Assembly: GCF_016464705.1 (NCBI RefSeq)
Contig: NZ_JAEHOB010000005.1
Span: forward strand, 248,001 to 312,000
Direction: 5' to 3'
Source: Qaidamihabitans albus
GTDB taxonomy: Bacteria > Actinomycetota > Actinomycetes > Mycobacteriales > Pseudonocardiaceae
Length of the DNA: 64,000 bases
Part shown: positions 9,026-17,821 of the stretch, piece after piece
Layout of the letters: each line of letters starts with the position of its first letter
Position numbering within the stretch: position 1 is the first letter of the stretch
Made by a program: the position numbers and the translations under genes
Notes under the pieces: generated by a model
Database searches by the model: none
Told to the model about the DNA's origin: nothing
Seen by the model: the letters and a program-made list of their open reading frames with translations, nothing else

Positions 9026-9071
9026 CTCGTGAGTGCCTAACAGTGTTCTAACTCGTGTGCGCACTCACGAG
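9026..9071. repeat. 46-bp palindromic repeat, copy 1
   Basis: Outer arms CTCGTGAGTGC and GCACTCACGAG enclose a diverged inner part ending TTCTAACTCGTGTGC. Here the stem is extended by AGAGGTGACCAG and its complement to perfect 21-bp arms (9016-9036 and 9061-9081). It lies between the convergent transglutaminase and DUF3040 genes and is probably a bidirectional terminator. Six related copies occur at 15713, 21625, 26465, 34929, 44865 and 58106. Confidence 0.85.
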
Positions 9072-9143
9072 AGGTGACCAGGCACAACACCGCACCTGCA
9101 TGGGATCAAGAACAGGCGCTGTAAGAACCGACCCGGCGGGCGG

Positions 9144-9551
9144 CTACCGGTCGTCGAAACGCTGGCGGAAGCGTTCCTCCATCCGCGAGGTGAAGGAACT
9201 GCGACGGCGTTGCTGCTTGCCACCGCCCGAGCCCCCGCTGTCCGGGCCCGGCTTCTCCTCGGCCTCGGCGGGTTGTCGCATCGAGGTGACGGCCAACAGG
9301 ACTCCGAAGAACATCACCAGAAACCCGAGCACGCTCACCAGCGGAATCTCGGCGACCCGGAACGGCACCATCACGCCAAGCACCAGAAGGGCGACACCGA
9401 CGGCGAACAGGGCGATGCCCTGGAAACGCCGACGGCGGGCAGGGCGACGCAGCCTGGTGCCACGCACCGTGGATGCGAACTTGGGGTCCTCGGCATAGAG
9501 CTCGCGCTCGATCTGGTCGAGCAGCCGCTGCTCATGCTCGGAGAGTGGCAT
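9144..9551 (-). CDS. DUF3040 domain-containing membrane protein
   Basis: A 135-residue protein starting MPLSEHEQRLLDQIERELYAEDPKFAS, the hallmark of DUF3040 proteins. A basic stretch (RLRRPARRRRF) leads into two transmembrane helices (about 51-68 and 73-92), and the tail is Ser/Arg-rich. The ATG at 9551 has a strong GGAGGAGG ribosome-binding site. Function is unknown for the family, which is widespread in actinobacteria and often found near the division cluster or dinB. The 195-bp gap to dinB shows no gene. Confidence 0.9.
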   Translation of the reverse strand: MPLSEHEQRLLDQIERELYAEDPKFASTVRGTRLRRPARRRRFQGIALFAVGVALLVLGVMVPFRVAEIPLVSVLGFLVMFFGVLLAVTSMRQPAEAEEKPGPDSGGSGGGKQQRRRSSFTSRMEERFRQRFDDR

Positions 9552-9748
9552 CTTTCCTCCTCCGGCACAGCTGTCGCGGGCGCCGGGCCGCGCAACGTCG
9601 TGGACCCAACTTGAGCCCCCAGGAGCGGGGGTGTCCCCACCAGGATACGAGCCCCGCGCGCCGACGACTACCCGATCCCGCATCAAGCACCCAGAGATTT
9701 GCACGGAATGCCCCGGATCGGCCGCTGCGCAGCCCTCGCGGGAGCAAA

Positions 9749-11020
9749 TCACGCCTCGTCGGGGGACAGCAGGGAGGCCGGGCGGATGGCGCCCGCGCCG
9801 AACTTGGACCGCGCCACGTCCGCGGCGACCTCGGCGTCCCGCCAGCGCGGCTCGGGCCCCGCGAAGCTGAGCTGTTCACCCTCCGTGCCGTCGCTGAGTC
9901 CCTCGACCCGGACGCCGATGAGCCGGATCGAGCCGTCCGACGGCTTCCCGGCATTCCCGGACGCCTCGCCCAGCAGCGCGACGGCGGTGGCATGGATCTC
10001 CCTGGACACGTCCGTGGCTGACGGGAGCGTGCGCGCCCTGGTGATCGTCCGGAAGTCGGCGTAGCGGACCTTGATCGACACCGTGCGCCCGCGCAGGCCC
10101 CTGGCCCGCAGGGTCGCGGCGACGCGTTCGGCCAGCCGCAGCAGCTCGCGCTCCAGCACCGCTTGGTCGTACTGGTCGACGTCGAAGGTGCGCTCGGCAC
10201 CGATCGACTTCTCCTCCGTGCCGGGGACCACGCCCCGCTCGTCGCGGCCGTGTGCCAGCGCGTGCAGGTGCTCGCCCACCGCCGTGCCCAGCGAGCGGCG
10301 CAACCGCTCCAGCGGCGCCGTGGCGACGTCGCCGATCGTGTCGAGTCCCAGCTGCCGCAGCTGCTGCTCCGTCTTCTTCCCGACGCCCCACAGCGCCGAG
10401 ACGGGCAGCGGATGCAGGAAGTCGAGCGTCTCGGCCACCGGCACCACGATCATCCCGTCCGGCTTGGCCATGCCCGAGGCGAGTTTGGCGGCGAACTTCA
10501 CCCCGGCGACGCCGACCGAGCAGGTGATACCGTGCTCGGCGGCGACGCGCCGCCGGATCAGCGCCCCCACACCGGCCGGGGTGGTGCCGAGCCGGCGCAG
10601 CGCGCCGCTGACGTCGAGAAAGGCCTCGTCCAGGCTCAGTGGCTCCACCAGCGGGGTCAGCTCGCGGAAGATCGCCAGCACGCCCCGGGAGACCTCACTG
10701 TAGAGGCCGCGGGTGGGCGGGAGGTACACCGCCTGCGGGCAGAGCCGGCGCGCGGCACCGACGGGCATCGCGGAGCGAATCCCGAACGTCCGCGCCGGGT
10801 AGTTCGCCGACAGCACCACCGAGCGGGGCCCGGCACCGGCGACGACCACCGGTCGGTCGGCGAGTTCGGGGCGCGTGCGCAGCTCCACGGCCGCGAAGAA
10901 CGCGTCCATGTCGACGTGCAGCAGTCCGCAGCCGGTGTCGTCGGGCCGCCCCGCCGGGTCGCCGTCCGTGCCGACACGGAACCGGGCGAACCCGGCGGGC
11001 AGTCCCGTGTTCCTTCCCAT
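9749..11020 (-). CDS. dinB: DNA polymerase IV
   Basis: A 423-residue Y-family translesion polymerase. The palm metal-binding motif LLHVDMDAFFAAVE (Asp37, Asp39) and the second catalytic motif PLSLDEAFLDVSG are intact. The helix-hairpin-helix region WGVGKKTEQQLRQLGLDTIGDVA and a complete little-finger domain follow, so the enzyme should be active. Start: a TAGTGT -10-like box lies 7 bases before the ATG at 11020, suggesting a leaderless mRNA; a GTG one codon earlier is the alternative. The C-terminus lacks a clear beta-clamp peptide. Confidence 0.94.
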   Translation of the reverse strand: MGRNTGLPAGFARFRVGTDGDPAGRPDDTGCGLLHVDMDAFFAAVELRTRPELADRPVVVAGAGPRSVVLSANYPARTFGIRSAMPVGAARRLCPQAVYLPPTRGLYSEVSRGVLAIFRELTPLVEPLSLDEAFLDVSGALRRLGTTPAGVGALIRRRVAAEHGITCSVGVAGVKFAAKLASGMAKPDGMIVVPVAETLDFLHPLPVSALWGVGKKTEQQLRQLGLDTIGDVATAPLERLRRSLGTAVGEHLHALAHGRDERGVVPGTEEKSIGAERTFDVDQYDQAVLERELLRLAERVAATLRARGLRGRTVSIKVRYADFRTITRARTLPSATDVSREIHATAVALLGEASGNAGKPSDGSIRLIGVRVEGLSDGTEGEQLSFAGPEPRWRDAEVAADVARSKFGAGAIRPASLLSPDEA

Positions 11021-11060
11021 CACCGCAACACTAGCCGCGGCAGCCGTGTCCGCGCTCTAC

Positions 11061-11098
11061 GCACGCGTGTCCGCGTCGCAGGGCGCGGACACGCGTGC
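11061..11098. terminator. strong stem-loop downstream of the methyltransferase gene
   Basis: GCACGCGTGTCCGCG (11061-11075) and CGCGGACACGCGTGC (11084-11098) form perfect 15-bp arms with an 8-base loop. Partial extra copies of the same 8-mer lie at about 11045 and 11106-11114. It sits just past the stop of the minus-strand methyltransferase and before dinB, and probably ends that transcript. Confidence 0.65.
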
Positions 11099-11117
11099 AC
11101 GAACCGCGGACACGCGG

Positions 11118-11879
11118 TCAGCGTGGCCGGCGGGCGAGGGCGTGCAGGCGGCTGGCGATGTCCCGCAGTGGCGGCGTGCCCGCCGCGGCGGCCTCGAAGT
11201 CGGCGAGGTCGTGCTCCCACGACGCCGTCGCGTTCACCGAGTCGAGCGCCGTGCTGTGCACAGCGTCGGATACCACGCCGTCCCCCTGCAGCAGCTCGAC
11301 CTCGAGCCCGGCACCGGAGAGCAGCGCCTCCAGCCCGCCGGTGTCCAGCCGCCGGAGCAGCGTCTCCCCGTCCTCGGTGAGGACGCCGTGCGGGTCGGTG
11401 AGCAGCCTGCGCGCCTCCCCCGGCCGGCCCGCGAGCGCCCGCTGCAGCGCCGCGGCGTGCCGGTTGGCCACCAGCACCGACACCGCGCCGCCCGGGGCGG
11501 CCGCGGCCGCCAGCGCGGCCGCGACGGCGGCCGGGTCGTCGACCACCTCCAGCAACCCGTGCGCGAGGACGAGGTCGGCAGAGCCGGGCGGCACCCGCTC
11601 ACCCAGCGCGTCGGAGTCGTCGGCGATCACCGTGATCCGCTCGGAGACGCCCTCCTCCCTGGCCCGGCGCTCCAGGATGGCCCGCGCGTTCGGGTTCGGC
11701 TCCACGACGGTGACCAGGCAGCCCGCCGAGGCGAACGGCACCGCCCAGCCGCCGCTGCCGCCGCCCACGTCGACCACGCGCGGCCGCTCGGTGCCCCGGC
11801 CGCGGGCGTCCCGCAGCTCGGTTTCCAGTACCTGCCGCACGGCCGCCGATCCGTGACCGGCCGAAGTCTCCGCTCGCAT
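11118..11879 (-). CDS. class I SAM-dependent methyltransferase
   Basis: A 253-residue protein with the Rossmann methyltransferase signature: motif I VVDVGGGSGGWAVPFA near residue 36, the acidic ribose contact VTVVEPN, a motif II-like IADDSDAL, and the ADLVLAHGLLEVVDD post-I segment. The C-terminal ~100 residues hold an Asp/Glu-rich cap. A TAGGGT box lies 8 bases before the ATG at 11879, suggesting a leaderless start. The gene is divergent from the ParA-like gene. The substrate cannot be told from sequence; similar proteins act on small molecules, lipids or tRNA. Confidence 0.8.
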   Translation of the reverse strand: MRAETSAGHGSAAVRQVLETELRDARGRGTERPRVVDVGGGSGGWAVPFASAGCLVTVVEPNPNARAILERRAREEGVSERITVIADDSDALGERVPPGSADLVLAHGLLEVVDDPAAVAAALAAAAAPGGAVSVLVANRHAAALQRALAGRPGEARRLLTDPHGVLTEDGETLLRRLDTGGLEALLSGAGLEVELLQGDGVVSDAVHSTALDSVNATASWEHDLADFEAAAAGTPPLRDIASRLHALARRPR

Positions 11880-11978
11880 GGACGGTAACCCTAGTTGGAC
11901 CCGTCAGGACCGCTCGGTGCCCGTGGCGAAAACCCGACCGTGCGCGTCACCGCCGCGCCAACGGCTACGCTCGGGGGC

Positions 11979-12920
11979 GTGCACACGGTCGCCGTACTCA
12001 GCCTCAAGGGAGGCGTCGGCAAAACGACGGTTGCGCTCGGTATCGCCTCCGCCGCGTTGCGCAGGGGCGCGCGCACCCTGGTGGGTGATCTCGACCCGCA
12101 GGGCAACGCCACCGCGTCCCTCGACCCGCCGATGACCGACGCGTCGCTGGCGGACGTGCTGGAGACGCCCCGCCTCGCCGTGCTCGACCAGGCGATCGCG
12201 CCCAGCGCCTGGAGCGACCGGCTCGACGTGCTGGTCGGCGCCGAGGAGCTGGAGCTGCTCAACGAACCGGGTCCCGACAGCCGCCGGATGGACAACCTGG
12301 CGCGGGCGCTCGACGAGCTGCACGGCTCGCCGCGCGGCGAGCCCTACGAGATCGTCATCCTCGACTGCCCGCCCTCACTGGGCAGGCTGACCCGCTCGGC
12401 ACTGCTCGCGGCGGACAGCGCCCTGCTGGTGACGGAGCCGACGATGTACGCGGTCGCGGGCGCCGAGCGCGCGCTCGAGGCGATCGAGTCGATCCGGGCC
12501 GAGCACAACCCGCGGCTGCGGCCGGTGGGCGTGCTCGTCAACCGGCTGCGGGCACGCTCGTATGAGCACCAGTACCGGATCGCCGAGCTGCGCGAGTCCT
12601 TCGGCAGGCTGGTGATGCCGACGGCCATCCCGGACCGGCTGGCGATCCAGCAGGCGCAGGGCGCCTGCACGCCGATCCACGAGTGGAACTCGCCGGGAGC
12701 TCAGGAGATCGCGCTCACCTTCAACATGGTGCTCGCCAAGATCCTGCGCTCGAACCGGGCCGGGCGGCACCGGCTGGCGCGGGAGGAGGCCGACGAGCAC
12801 GGCGAGTACGAGGAACCCGGGGAGCCCGGCGCGCACGACCGGCGCCAGGACGCCGACGCGGGCGAGACCACGTCGGAGTTCCCCGTGGTGCGAGCGTTCG
12901 CCGAGCCCGAGATCGGGTAG
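11979..12920 (+). CDS. ParA family (SOJ/MinD-type) ATPase
   Basis: A 313-residue ParA-like ATPase beginning MHTVAVLSLKGGVGKTT, with the deviant Walker A KGGVGKTT at 10-17, Walker A' near LVGDLDPQGNAT and Walker B YEIVILDCPPSLG. The C-terminal ~40 residues are charged and low complexity. The GTG at 11979 is preferred because TACGCT lies 7 bases upstream (leaderless pattern); an in-frame ATG 28 codons upstream lacks support. No parB or parS is nearby, so this is probably an orphan that places another cargo. Nei follows 3 bases after the stop. Confidence 0.87.
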   Translation: MHTVAVLSLKGGVGKTTVALGIASAALRRGARTLVGDLDPQGNATASLDPPMTDASLADVLETPRLAVLDQAIAPSAWSDRLDVLVGAEELELLNEPGPDSRRMDNLARALDELHGSPRGEPYEIVILDCPPSLGRLTRSALLAADSALLVTEPTMYAVAGAERALEAIESIRAEHNPRLRPVGVLVNRLRARSYEHQYRIAELRESFGRLVMPTAIPDRLAIQQAQGACTPIHEWNSPGAQEIALTFNMVLAKILRSNRAGRHRLAREEADEHGEYEEPGEPGAHDRRQDADAGETTSEFPVVRAFAEPEIG

Positions 12921-12923
12921 CCG

Positions 12924-13736
12924 GTGCCCGAGGGCGACACGGTCTTCCGCACCGGCCGCACGATCGCGGGAGCGCTCGCCGGGCAGACGTTGGAGCGGAC
13001 GGACTTCCGCCATCCGGCGCTGGCGACGGTCGATCTGGCGGGCCGGTGCGTGCGGGACGTGCGCACCGTCGGCAAGCACCTGTTCATCCGGTTCTCCGGC
13101 GAGCTCAGCCTGCACAGCCACCTGAAGATGGACGGGTCGTGGCGGGTCTTCCGGCCCGGTGCGCGCTGGAACATGCCCGCGCAGCACGCCAGGGTGATCC
13201 TGGCGAGCGCGGGTGCGCAGGTGGTCGGCTTCCGTGTGCACGACCTGGCGCTGCTGCCGAGCGGCGAGGAGGAGCGTCTCGTCGGCCACCTCGGTCCCGA
13301 TCTGCTCGATCCGGAATGGACGGACCGGCACACGGCCACCGCGGTGCGCGCGCTCTCCGCCGTACCTTCCGCCGAGATCGGGCTCGCGCTGCTCGACCAG
13401 CGGATCATGGCCGGGGTGGGCAATCTCTACAAGACCGAGACCTGCTTCCTGCTAGGGGTTTCCCCGTGGACGACGGTGTCCGAGATGGACACTGCAGACA
13501 TCGAACGCGCGGTGACGCTCGCGCGGAGGCTCCTGCTGGCGGGCGCGTCCCGGCCCGGGCAGAGCACGACGGGTGAGCTGGCCAGGGGACGGCGAAACTG
13601 GGTGTACGAACGCAGCAGGCAGGGCTGCTTCCGCTGCGGCGGTCCGGTCCGCGTGGCCACCCAGGGATCCGGCACGCACGGCAGGCCGACCTGGTTCTGC
13701 CCACGCTGCCAGCCCGGCCCCGCTCCGGCCCGCTAG
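12924..13736 (+). CDS. Fpg/Nei family DNA glycosylase (endonuclease VIII-like)
   Basis: A 270-residue bifunctional DNA glycosylase/AP lyase that removes oxidised bases. The mature N-terminal catalytic Pro2-Glu3 (MPEGDTVFRTGR) is present, then the beta sandwich with KHLFIRFSGELSLHSHLKMDGSW, the helix-two-turn-helix (LLDQRIMAGVGNLYKTETCFL) and the C-terminal zinc finger (CFRCGG ... FCPRCQP). The SLHSHLKMDG form is typical of actinobacterial Nei2-type proteins rather than Fpg. The GTG start is 3 bases after the ParA stop, so the two share a transcript. Confidence 0.92.
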   Translation: MPEGDTVFRTGRTIAGALAGQTLERTDFRHPALATVDLAGRCVRDVRTVGKHLFIRFSGELSLHSHLKMDGSWRVFRPGARWNMPAQHARVILASAGAQVVGFRVHDLALLPSGEEERLVGHLGPDLLDPEWTDRHTATAVRALSAVPSAEIGLALLDQRIMAGVGNLYKTETCFLLGVSPWTTVSEMDTADIERAVTLARRLLLAGASRPGQSTTGELARGRRNWVYERSRQGCFRCGGPVRVATQGSGTHGRPTWFCPRCQPGPAPAR

Positions 13737-13774
13737 CTGTGGCCACGGCACCGGTTCGCTCGCCGAAAATCATG

Positions 13775-13804
13775 TTGCCCTCACTCGATCCGCTCGCCTA
13801 GCGT
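13775..13804 (+). promoter_or_regulatory. promoter of the short structured transcript
   Basis: TTGCCC (13775-13780) and TAGCGT (13799-13804), 18 bp apart, form a plausible housekeeping promoter. The start point would be near 13811, just before a strong GGGAGGTGG ribosome-binding site at 13821-13829. Confidence 0.5.
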
Positions 13805-13836
13805 TGCGGGTACACGAGAAGGGAGGTGGTCCGAAG

Positions 13837-13875
13837 TTGATTAACTACAGGACTCGTGAGGTGGCTGTCCGCTGA
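13837..13875 (+). CDS. candidate 12-residue peptide (leader-like small ORF)
   Basis: A TTG-started ORF encoding MINYRTREVAVR, preceded by GGGAGGTGG (spacer ~8-10). The stop codon TGA forms the loop of a perfect 8-bp hairpin, GCTGTCCG (13864-13871) and CGGACAGC (13876-13883). This is the layout of a regulatory leader peptide, where the ribosome position decides which RNA structure forms. It is not recognised as a known leader family. The gene controlled could be the downstream GNAT gene, or the transcript may end at the large stem-loop at 13981-14055. It could also be a chance ORF beside a ribosome-binding-site-like sequence. Confidence 0.45.
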   Translation: MINYRTREVAVR

Positions 13876-13980
13876 CGGACAGCACGTGAGGACTCAAGAG
13901 GCAGGGACCGCTTCCGACCACCTGTCGGCTCGTCACCTGCCGCACGTGTGTGCCTGTCGGTGAATACCAGGCAGTCACCG

Positions 13981-14055
13981 GACCCCCGACGCTCCCGAGA
14001 ACGGTCCGGCTCGGGCCCGAACGACTGACGACGTTCGGGAGTCGCGTCGGGGGTC
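13981..14055 (+). terminator. large stem-loop before the GNAT gene
   Basis: GACCCCCGACGC (13981-13992) pairs with GCGTCGGGGGTC (14044-14055). Inside, TCCCGAGAACG (13993-14003) pairs with CGTTCGGGA (14032-14040) with one bulge. TCTTCCT follows, so it resembles an intrinsic terminator. It may end a ~245-nt transcript from the promoter at 13775 or form the 5' structure of the GNAT mRNA. Confidence 0.55.
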
Positions 14056-14074
14056 TTCCTCTATGGTCTGCTCC

Positions 14075-14641
14075 ATGCTCCGGCCCGCCTTCCCGATCAG
14101 GACCGCCCGGCTGATCCTGCGCCCCTTCCGCCCCGGCGATCTCGACGCCCTGCACGCGGTCCAGTCCCGCGAGGACGTGACGCGATACCTCCACTGGGAG
14201 CCGCGCACCCGCCTGGAGGCCGCGACGGCGCTGGCCAAGCGGATGCGCCGGGACATGCTGGACGGTGACGGCCAGGTGCTGGGCATCGCCGTCGAGCGGG
14301 CCGACACCGGCGAGCTGATCGGCGATCTCAACCTCGACTGGCTCAGTGCGGAGCACCGCCGCGGCGAGATCGGCTTCGTCTTCCACCCCAGCCATCACGG
14401 TCGGGGTTTCGCCGCCGAGGCGGCCACCGAACTGCTCCGGCTGGGCTTCGACGAGCTGGGCCTGCACCGGATCATCGGCCGGTGTGACGGACGCAACGGG
14501 CCGTCGGCGGCGCTGATGCAGCGGCTCGGGATGCGGCAGGAGGCATGTCTGCGGGAGAACGTGATCGTCCAGGGCACGTGGGCCGACGAGCTCGTGTTCG
14601 CGATGCTGGAACAGGAGTGGCGGGCCCGCCCGTCGCGTTGA
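14075..14641 (+). CDS. GNAT family N-acetyltransferase (RimJ/RimL-like)
   Basis: A 188-residue acetyltransferase resembling RimJ/RimL-type enzymes, which acetylate protein N-termini or small amines. It begins with the typical [20 protein letters not shown]. The acetyl-CoA loop is in the segment [19 protein letters not shown], and the last conserved part is [31 protein letters not shown] 14075 is preferred by alignment with family starts; ATG 14063 in frame is possible. The substrate is unknown. pyrD starts about 30 bases after the stop. Confidence 0.85.
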   Translation: MLRPAFPIRTARLILRPFRPGDLDALHAVQSREDVTRYLHWEPRTRLEAATALAKRMRRDMLDGDGQVLGIAVERADTGELIGDLNLDWLSAEHRRGEIGFVFHPSHHGRGFAAEAATELLRLGFDELGLHRIIGRCDGRNGPSAALMQRLGMRQEACLRENVIVQGTWADELVFAMLEQEWRARPSR

Positions 14642-14670
14642 CGGCGGGACGCATGGGGCAGCATGTAGCG

Positions 14671-15726
14671 GTGCTCTTCGACAAGATCGTCCGCCCGGCG
14701 ATGTACCGGCTGGGCAAGAACGACCCCGAAGTCGTGCACGAACGCACCGTGCGCGCGCTGGCCGGCCTCGCCGCCGTGCCACCCGCGCTCGCCGCGCTGC
14801 GCCGCCACTACTCGATCGACGCACCGGTGACGGTGTTCGGCATCCGCTTCCCGAACCCGGTCGGCCTGGCCGCCGGTATGGACAAGGACGGCCGCGCGCT
14901 GCACGCCTGGCCCGCGCTCGGCTTCGGCTTCATCGAGGTCGGCACGGTGACCCGGCTGGCGCAGCCGGGCAACCCCAGACCGCGCCTGTTCCACCTGCCC
15001 GGCAGCGACGCCGTGATCAACCGGATGGGCTTCAACAACGCGGGCGCCGACGCGCTGACCGCCCGCCTGGCGGCCAGGGGCAAGCCGGCGGCGCCGCTCG
15101 GGATCAGCATCGGCAAGTCGAAGGCGGTCGCGCTCGAGGACGCGGTGGAGGACTACCGGTACTCGCTGCGGGCGCTCTATCCCTATGCTGACTACTTCGC
15201 GCTCAACGTCAGCTCGCCCAACACCGTGGGGTTGCGGGCGTTGCAGGACCGCGCGGCACTCACCGAACTGCTCGGCGAGCTCCGGGCAACGTCGGTGTCG
15301 CTGGCGGAACGAGCGGGCCACGCCCCGACGCCGCTGCTGGTGAAGGTCGCGCCGGACCTCTCCGACGAGGCGCTCGGGGAGCTGCTGGAGGTCTGCGTCG
15401 AGTACGACGTCGCGGGGATCATCGCCACCAACACCACGCTCAGCCGGGAGGGCGTCGTGAACGGTGACGCGCACCTGGCGAAGGAGGCCGGTGGCCTGTC
15501 CGGCGGTCCGCTGGCGGCCCGGGCGAGGGACGTGGTGCGCTTCGTGCGCGAGCGGACGGGTGATCGGCTGCCGGTGATCGGTGTCGGCGGGATCCTCACA
15601 CCGGACGACGCCGAACGGATGCTCGACGCCGGCGCCAGCCTCGTCCAGCTTTACACGGGATTCGCGCTGCACGGGCCCGGCCTCGTGCGGCGGCTCAACC
15701 GGGCGCTCGCGGCTCGTGAGTGTTGA
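14671..15726 (+). CDS. pyrD: dihydroorotate dehydrogenase (quinone), class 2
   Basis: A 351-residue membrane-associated flavoenzyme that oxidises dihydroorotate to orotate in pyrimidine synthesis, passing electrons to the quinone pool. It has the N-terminal amphipathic helix of class 2 enzymes ([15 protein letters not shown]), the FMN-site segments [12 protein letters not shown] and GFIEVGTVT, the catalytic-loop region [14 protein letters not shown], and the late IGVGGI and [11 protein letters not shown] phosphate-binding parts. GTG 14671 fits family length; ATG 14653 six codons upstream is possible. The 3' end reads into palindromic repeat copy 2, giving a terminal AAREC before TGA. Confidence 0.95.
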   Translation: MLFDKIVRPAMYRLGKNDPEVVHERTVRALAGLAAVPPALAALRRHYSIDAPVTVFGIRFPNPVGLAAGMDKDGRALHAWPALGFGFIEVGTVTRLAQPGNPRPRLFHLPGSDAVINRMGFNNAGADALTARLAARGKPAAPLGISIGKSKAVALEDAVEDYRYSLRALYPYADYFALNVSSPNTVGLRALQDRAALTELLGELRATSVSLAERAGHAPTPLLVKVAPDLSDEALGELLEVCVEYDVAGIIATNTTLSREGVVNGDAHLAKEAGGLSGGPLAARARDVVRFVRERTGDRLPVIGVGGILTPDDAERMLDAGASLVQLYTGFALHGPGLVRRLNRALAAREC

Positions 15727-15758
15727 GTCGAGTTCTCACTCGCGTGCGCACTCACGAG
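15713..15758. repeat. 46-bp palindromic repeat, copy 2
   Basis: Outer arms CTCGTGAGTG and CACTCACGAG with inner CGAGTTCTCACTCG. It overlaps the last codons and stop of pyrD, and lies between convergent pyrD and pspM. Confidence 0.85.
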
Positions 15759-15775
15759 CGGTGCGGCTCGCCGGC

Positions 15776-16711
15776 TCAGGAAAGCTCGCGCAGGGCGAGC
15801 GCCAGACCCGCCAGCCGGTCGGTGGCATCGGTGAGGGAGTCCTTCGCGGGCTGCACTCCCCCGCTACTCGCGGCCACGGCCCGGCCGGCGGCGGCCACGA
15901 GCGCACCGTAACCGTCGAGCCCGTCGTCGAGTTGCTCGCGCAGTGACCGCACCGCGGACTCCAGCGCCGCCCGGTCCGCGGCCGAGGCCGTGTCGCGGGC
16001 CCGCTCGACCGCCTGGATCCGGTCGGCGAGGGCGCGCAGCGTCGCCGCGGCGTCGTTCGCGGTGGCCCGCGCGTCCTCGACCGACACCTCAGGCACCGCG
16101 GCCGGCGCACCGGCGGCCGGCATGGTGAGCTGGCCGAGCAGCTCGCTCAGCGAAGCCTCGCTCTCGGCCAGCCGCTCCATCGGCCTGCGGGCGGCGGAAG
16201 CGGTGGGCGGAAGCGGTGGCGGCAACGTGCTCGCGGGCAGCTCGACGCGGTGCAGCCTGCGCAGCTTCAGCCCCGAGCGCACCATGAGCGTCCCGAAGAT
16301 GACGGTGGCGGTGATGCCGCCGAAAGCCCCCTCGAAGCCCTCGTTGCCGCTCATCAGCCCGGTGTAGCCGGCGACCGCGTACAGCACGCTCAAGATCGAC
16401 AGCACGATCCACAGCGTGAAAGCCCGCGACGTCCGCCGCTTGCGGCGTTCCAGCTTCGCGGCGGGCTCGTTCCAGCGCGCCCACTTGTCCCGCACGTCGG
16501 ACACCATCGACAGGTCCACCTGCGGGATCGAAAGCGGCGGCCGGTTCGGACGTGGCGACTGCCCGTCCGCCGGCCGCTGCCCGGAGCCGTCCTGCGGCGG
16601 GAGGTAGCGGTTCAGCTTCCGCTGGGCGCGCTGCGCGTAGTCGGGCAAGCGTTCAAGATGCTTCTCCAACTTGGCGTTGAACTCGCTGAAATCTCGCTTG
16701 CCCGACCCCAT
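15776..16711 (-). CDS. pspM: PspM-like integral membrane protein of the phage-shock system
   Basis: A 311-residue protein directly after pspA, in the position of mycobacterial Rv2743c (PspM). It starts with a charged, probably soluble part (KRDFSEFNAKLEKHLERLPDYAQ), has two transmembrane helices (about 100-120 and 127-147, FTLWIVLSILSVLYAVAGYTG and EGAFGGITATVIFGTLMV), and a C-terminal coiled-coil region. In mycobacteria PspM recruits PspA to the membrane during envelope stress; the same role is inferred here from position and topology. It starts 21 bases after the pspA stop. No pspN homologue is seen. Confidence 0.83.
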   Translation of the reverse strand: MGSGKRDFSEFNAKLEKHLERLPDYAQRAQRKLNRYLPPQDGSGQRPADGQSPRPNRPPLSIPQVDLSMVSDVRDKWARWNEPAAKLERRKRRTSRAFTLWIVLSILSVLYAVAGYTGLMSGNEGFEGAFGGITATVIFGTLMVRSGLKLRRLHRVELPASTLPPPLPPTASAARRPMERLAESEASLSELLGQLTMPAAGAPAAVPEVSVEDARATANDAAATLRALADRIQAVERARDTASAADRAALESAVRSLREQLDDGLDGYGALVAAAGRAVAASSGGVQPAKDSLTDATDRLAGLALALRELS

Positions 16712-16732
16712 GATCGCCTGCCCCTGGCCGGG

Positions 16733-17596
16733 CTACGCCTCGTTCTTCTGCTGCTCGGCCTGTACGCGCGCCTGGATCTCCCGCTGGACGTCCGCGTTCG
16801 ACGCCGCGGCGGACGCGGACCCCGCCTGCGGGGCGGACTTCGCGGCCGAACCCTCGGTGACCTGGGCGACCGAGTCACCCTTCATCGAGGCCCGGATCTG
16901 CTCCAGCCTGCTGTGGCCGGCCAGCTGCGTGGTGGAGTGCTGCACCTCCATCATGCGACCCTGCTGAGAGTTCTGCGCCAGCTCGGCCGAACCGAGCGCG
17001 GTGGTGTACCGCTTCTCGATCTTGTCACGGACCTCGTCCAGCGACGGCGTGTTGCCCGGCGCCGCGAGCTCGGTCATCTGCGTGAGCGACGCCGAGACCT
17101 GCTCCTGCATCTTGGCCTGCTCCAGCTGGGACAGCAGCTTCGTGCGCTCGGCCAGCTTCTGCTGCAGCATGCTGGCGTTGCGCTCGACTGCCTGCTTGGC
17201 CTGGGCCGCCGCCTGCAACGACTGGTCGTGCAACGTCTTGAGGTCCTCGATGCTCTGCTCGGCGGTGACGAGCTGGGCGGCGAAGCCCTCGGCGGCGTTC
17301 TCGAACTCCGTGGCCTTCTGCTCGTCGCCCTTGGACCGCGCCTCGTCGGCGAGGACCAGGGCCTGGCGGGTCGAGGACTGGAGCTTCTCGACCTCGCCGA
17401 GCTGCCGGTTCAGCTTCATCTCCAGCTGCCGCTGGTTGCCGATCACCGACGCGGCCTGCTGGGAGAGCGCCTGATGGTTACGCTGCGCCTCCTCGATGGC
17501 CTGCTGGATCTGTACCTTCGGGTCGGCGTGCTCGTCGATCTTCGACGAGAACGCCGCCATCAGGTAGTTCCAGAACTTCACGAAAGGGTTGGCCAT
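16733..17596 (-). CDS. pspA: PspA/IM30 family phage shock protein A
   Basis: A 287-residue coiled-coil protein of the ESCRT-III-like PspA/Vipp1 family that coats and stabilises stressed membranes. It starts [38 protein letters not shown], the usual amphipathic helix and first coiled-coil, and continues with heptad-rich helices to about residue 220. The C-terminus is Ala-rich and disordered with a final helix ([21 protein letters not shown]), as in actinobacterial PspA. An ECF-type promoter lies 84 bases upstream, so it can be transcribed apart from clgR. Confidence 0.95.
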   Translation of the reverse strand: MANPFVKFWNYLMAAFSSKIDEHADPKVQIQQAIEEAQRNHQALSQQAASVIGNQRQLEMKLNRQLGEVEKLQSSTRQALVLADEARSKGDEQKATEFENAAEGFAAQLVTAEQSIEDLKTLHDQSLQAAAQAKQAVERNASMLQQKLAERTKLLSQLEQAKMQEQVSASLTQMTELAAPGNTPSLDEVRDKIEKRYTTALGSAELAQNSQQGRMMEVQHSTTQLAGHSRLEQIRASMKGDSVAQVTEGSAAKSAPQAGSASAAASNADVQREIQARVQAEQQKNEA

Positions 17597-17679
17597 CTCC
17601 TCCGCCTGCCTTCTTACGTCCCACGGGCTCGTCCACCGGATGATCAGGTAGGCGCGTCCCGTTTCCCCTTGTTCCCTGG

Positions 17680-17706
17680 CAACGCGCCACCCCGGTGCTG
17701 GGTTCC
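17680..17706 (-). promoter_or_regulatory. ECF sigma (SigE-like) promoter of pspA
   Basis: On the minus strand GGAAC (17706-17702), a 17-bp spacer and CGTTG (17684-17680) match the GGAAC/CGTT consensus of SigE-type ECF factors. It lies 84 bases before the pspA start. The same layout occurs at clgR. Confidence 0.55.
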
Positions 17707-17743
17707 ATCGTGTCAGGTCAGCGGTCCACGTTCCAGGCGACCC

Positions 17744-17778
17744 CGGGGGAATTCAGGGATGGCCCTGAGGCTCCCCCG
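17744..17778. terminator. stem-loop after clgR
   Basis: Nested stem: CGGGGGA (17744-17750) with TCCCCCG (17772-17778), and inside TCAGGG (17753-17758) with CCCTGA (17763-17768). Position just after the clgR stop and before the pspA promoter suggests a terminator or attenuator. Confidence 0.55.
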
Positions 17779-17821
17779 AAGCCGTCCCACGAGCCGCGCG
17801 TCGATGCGGGCGGACGGGCGC

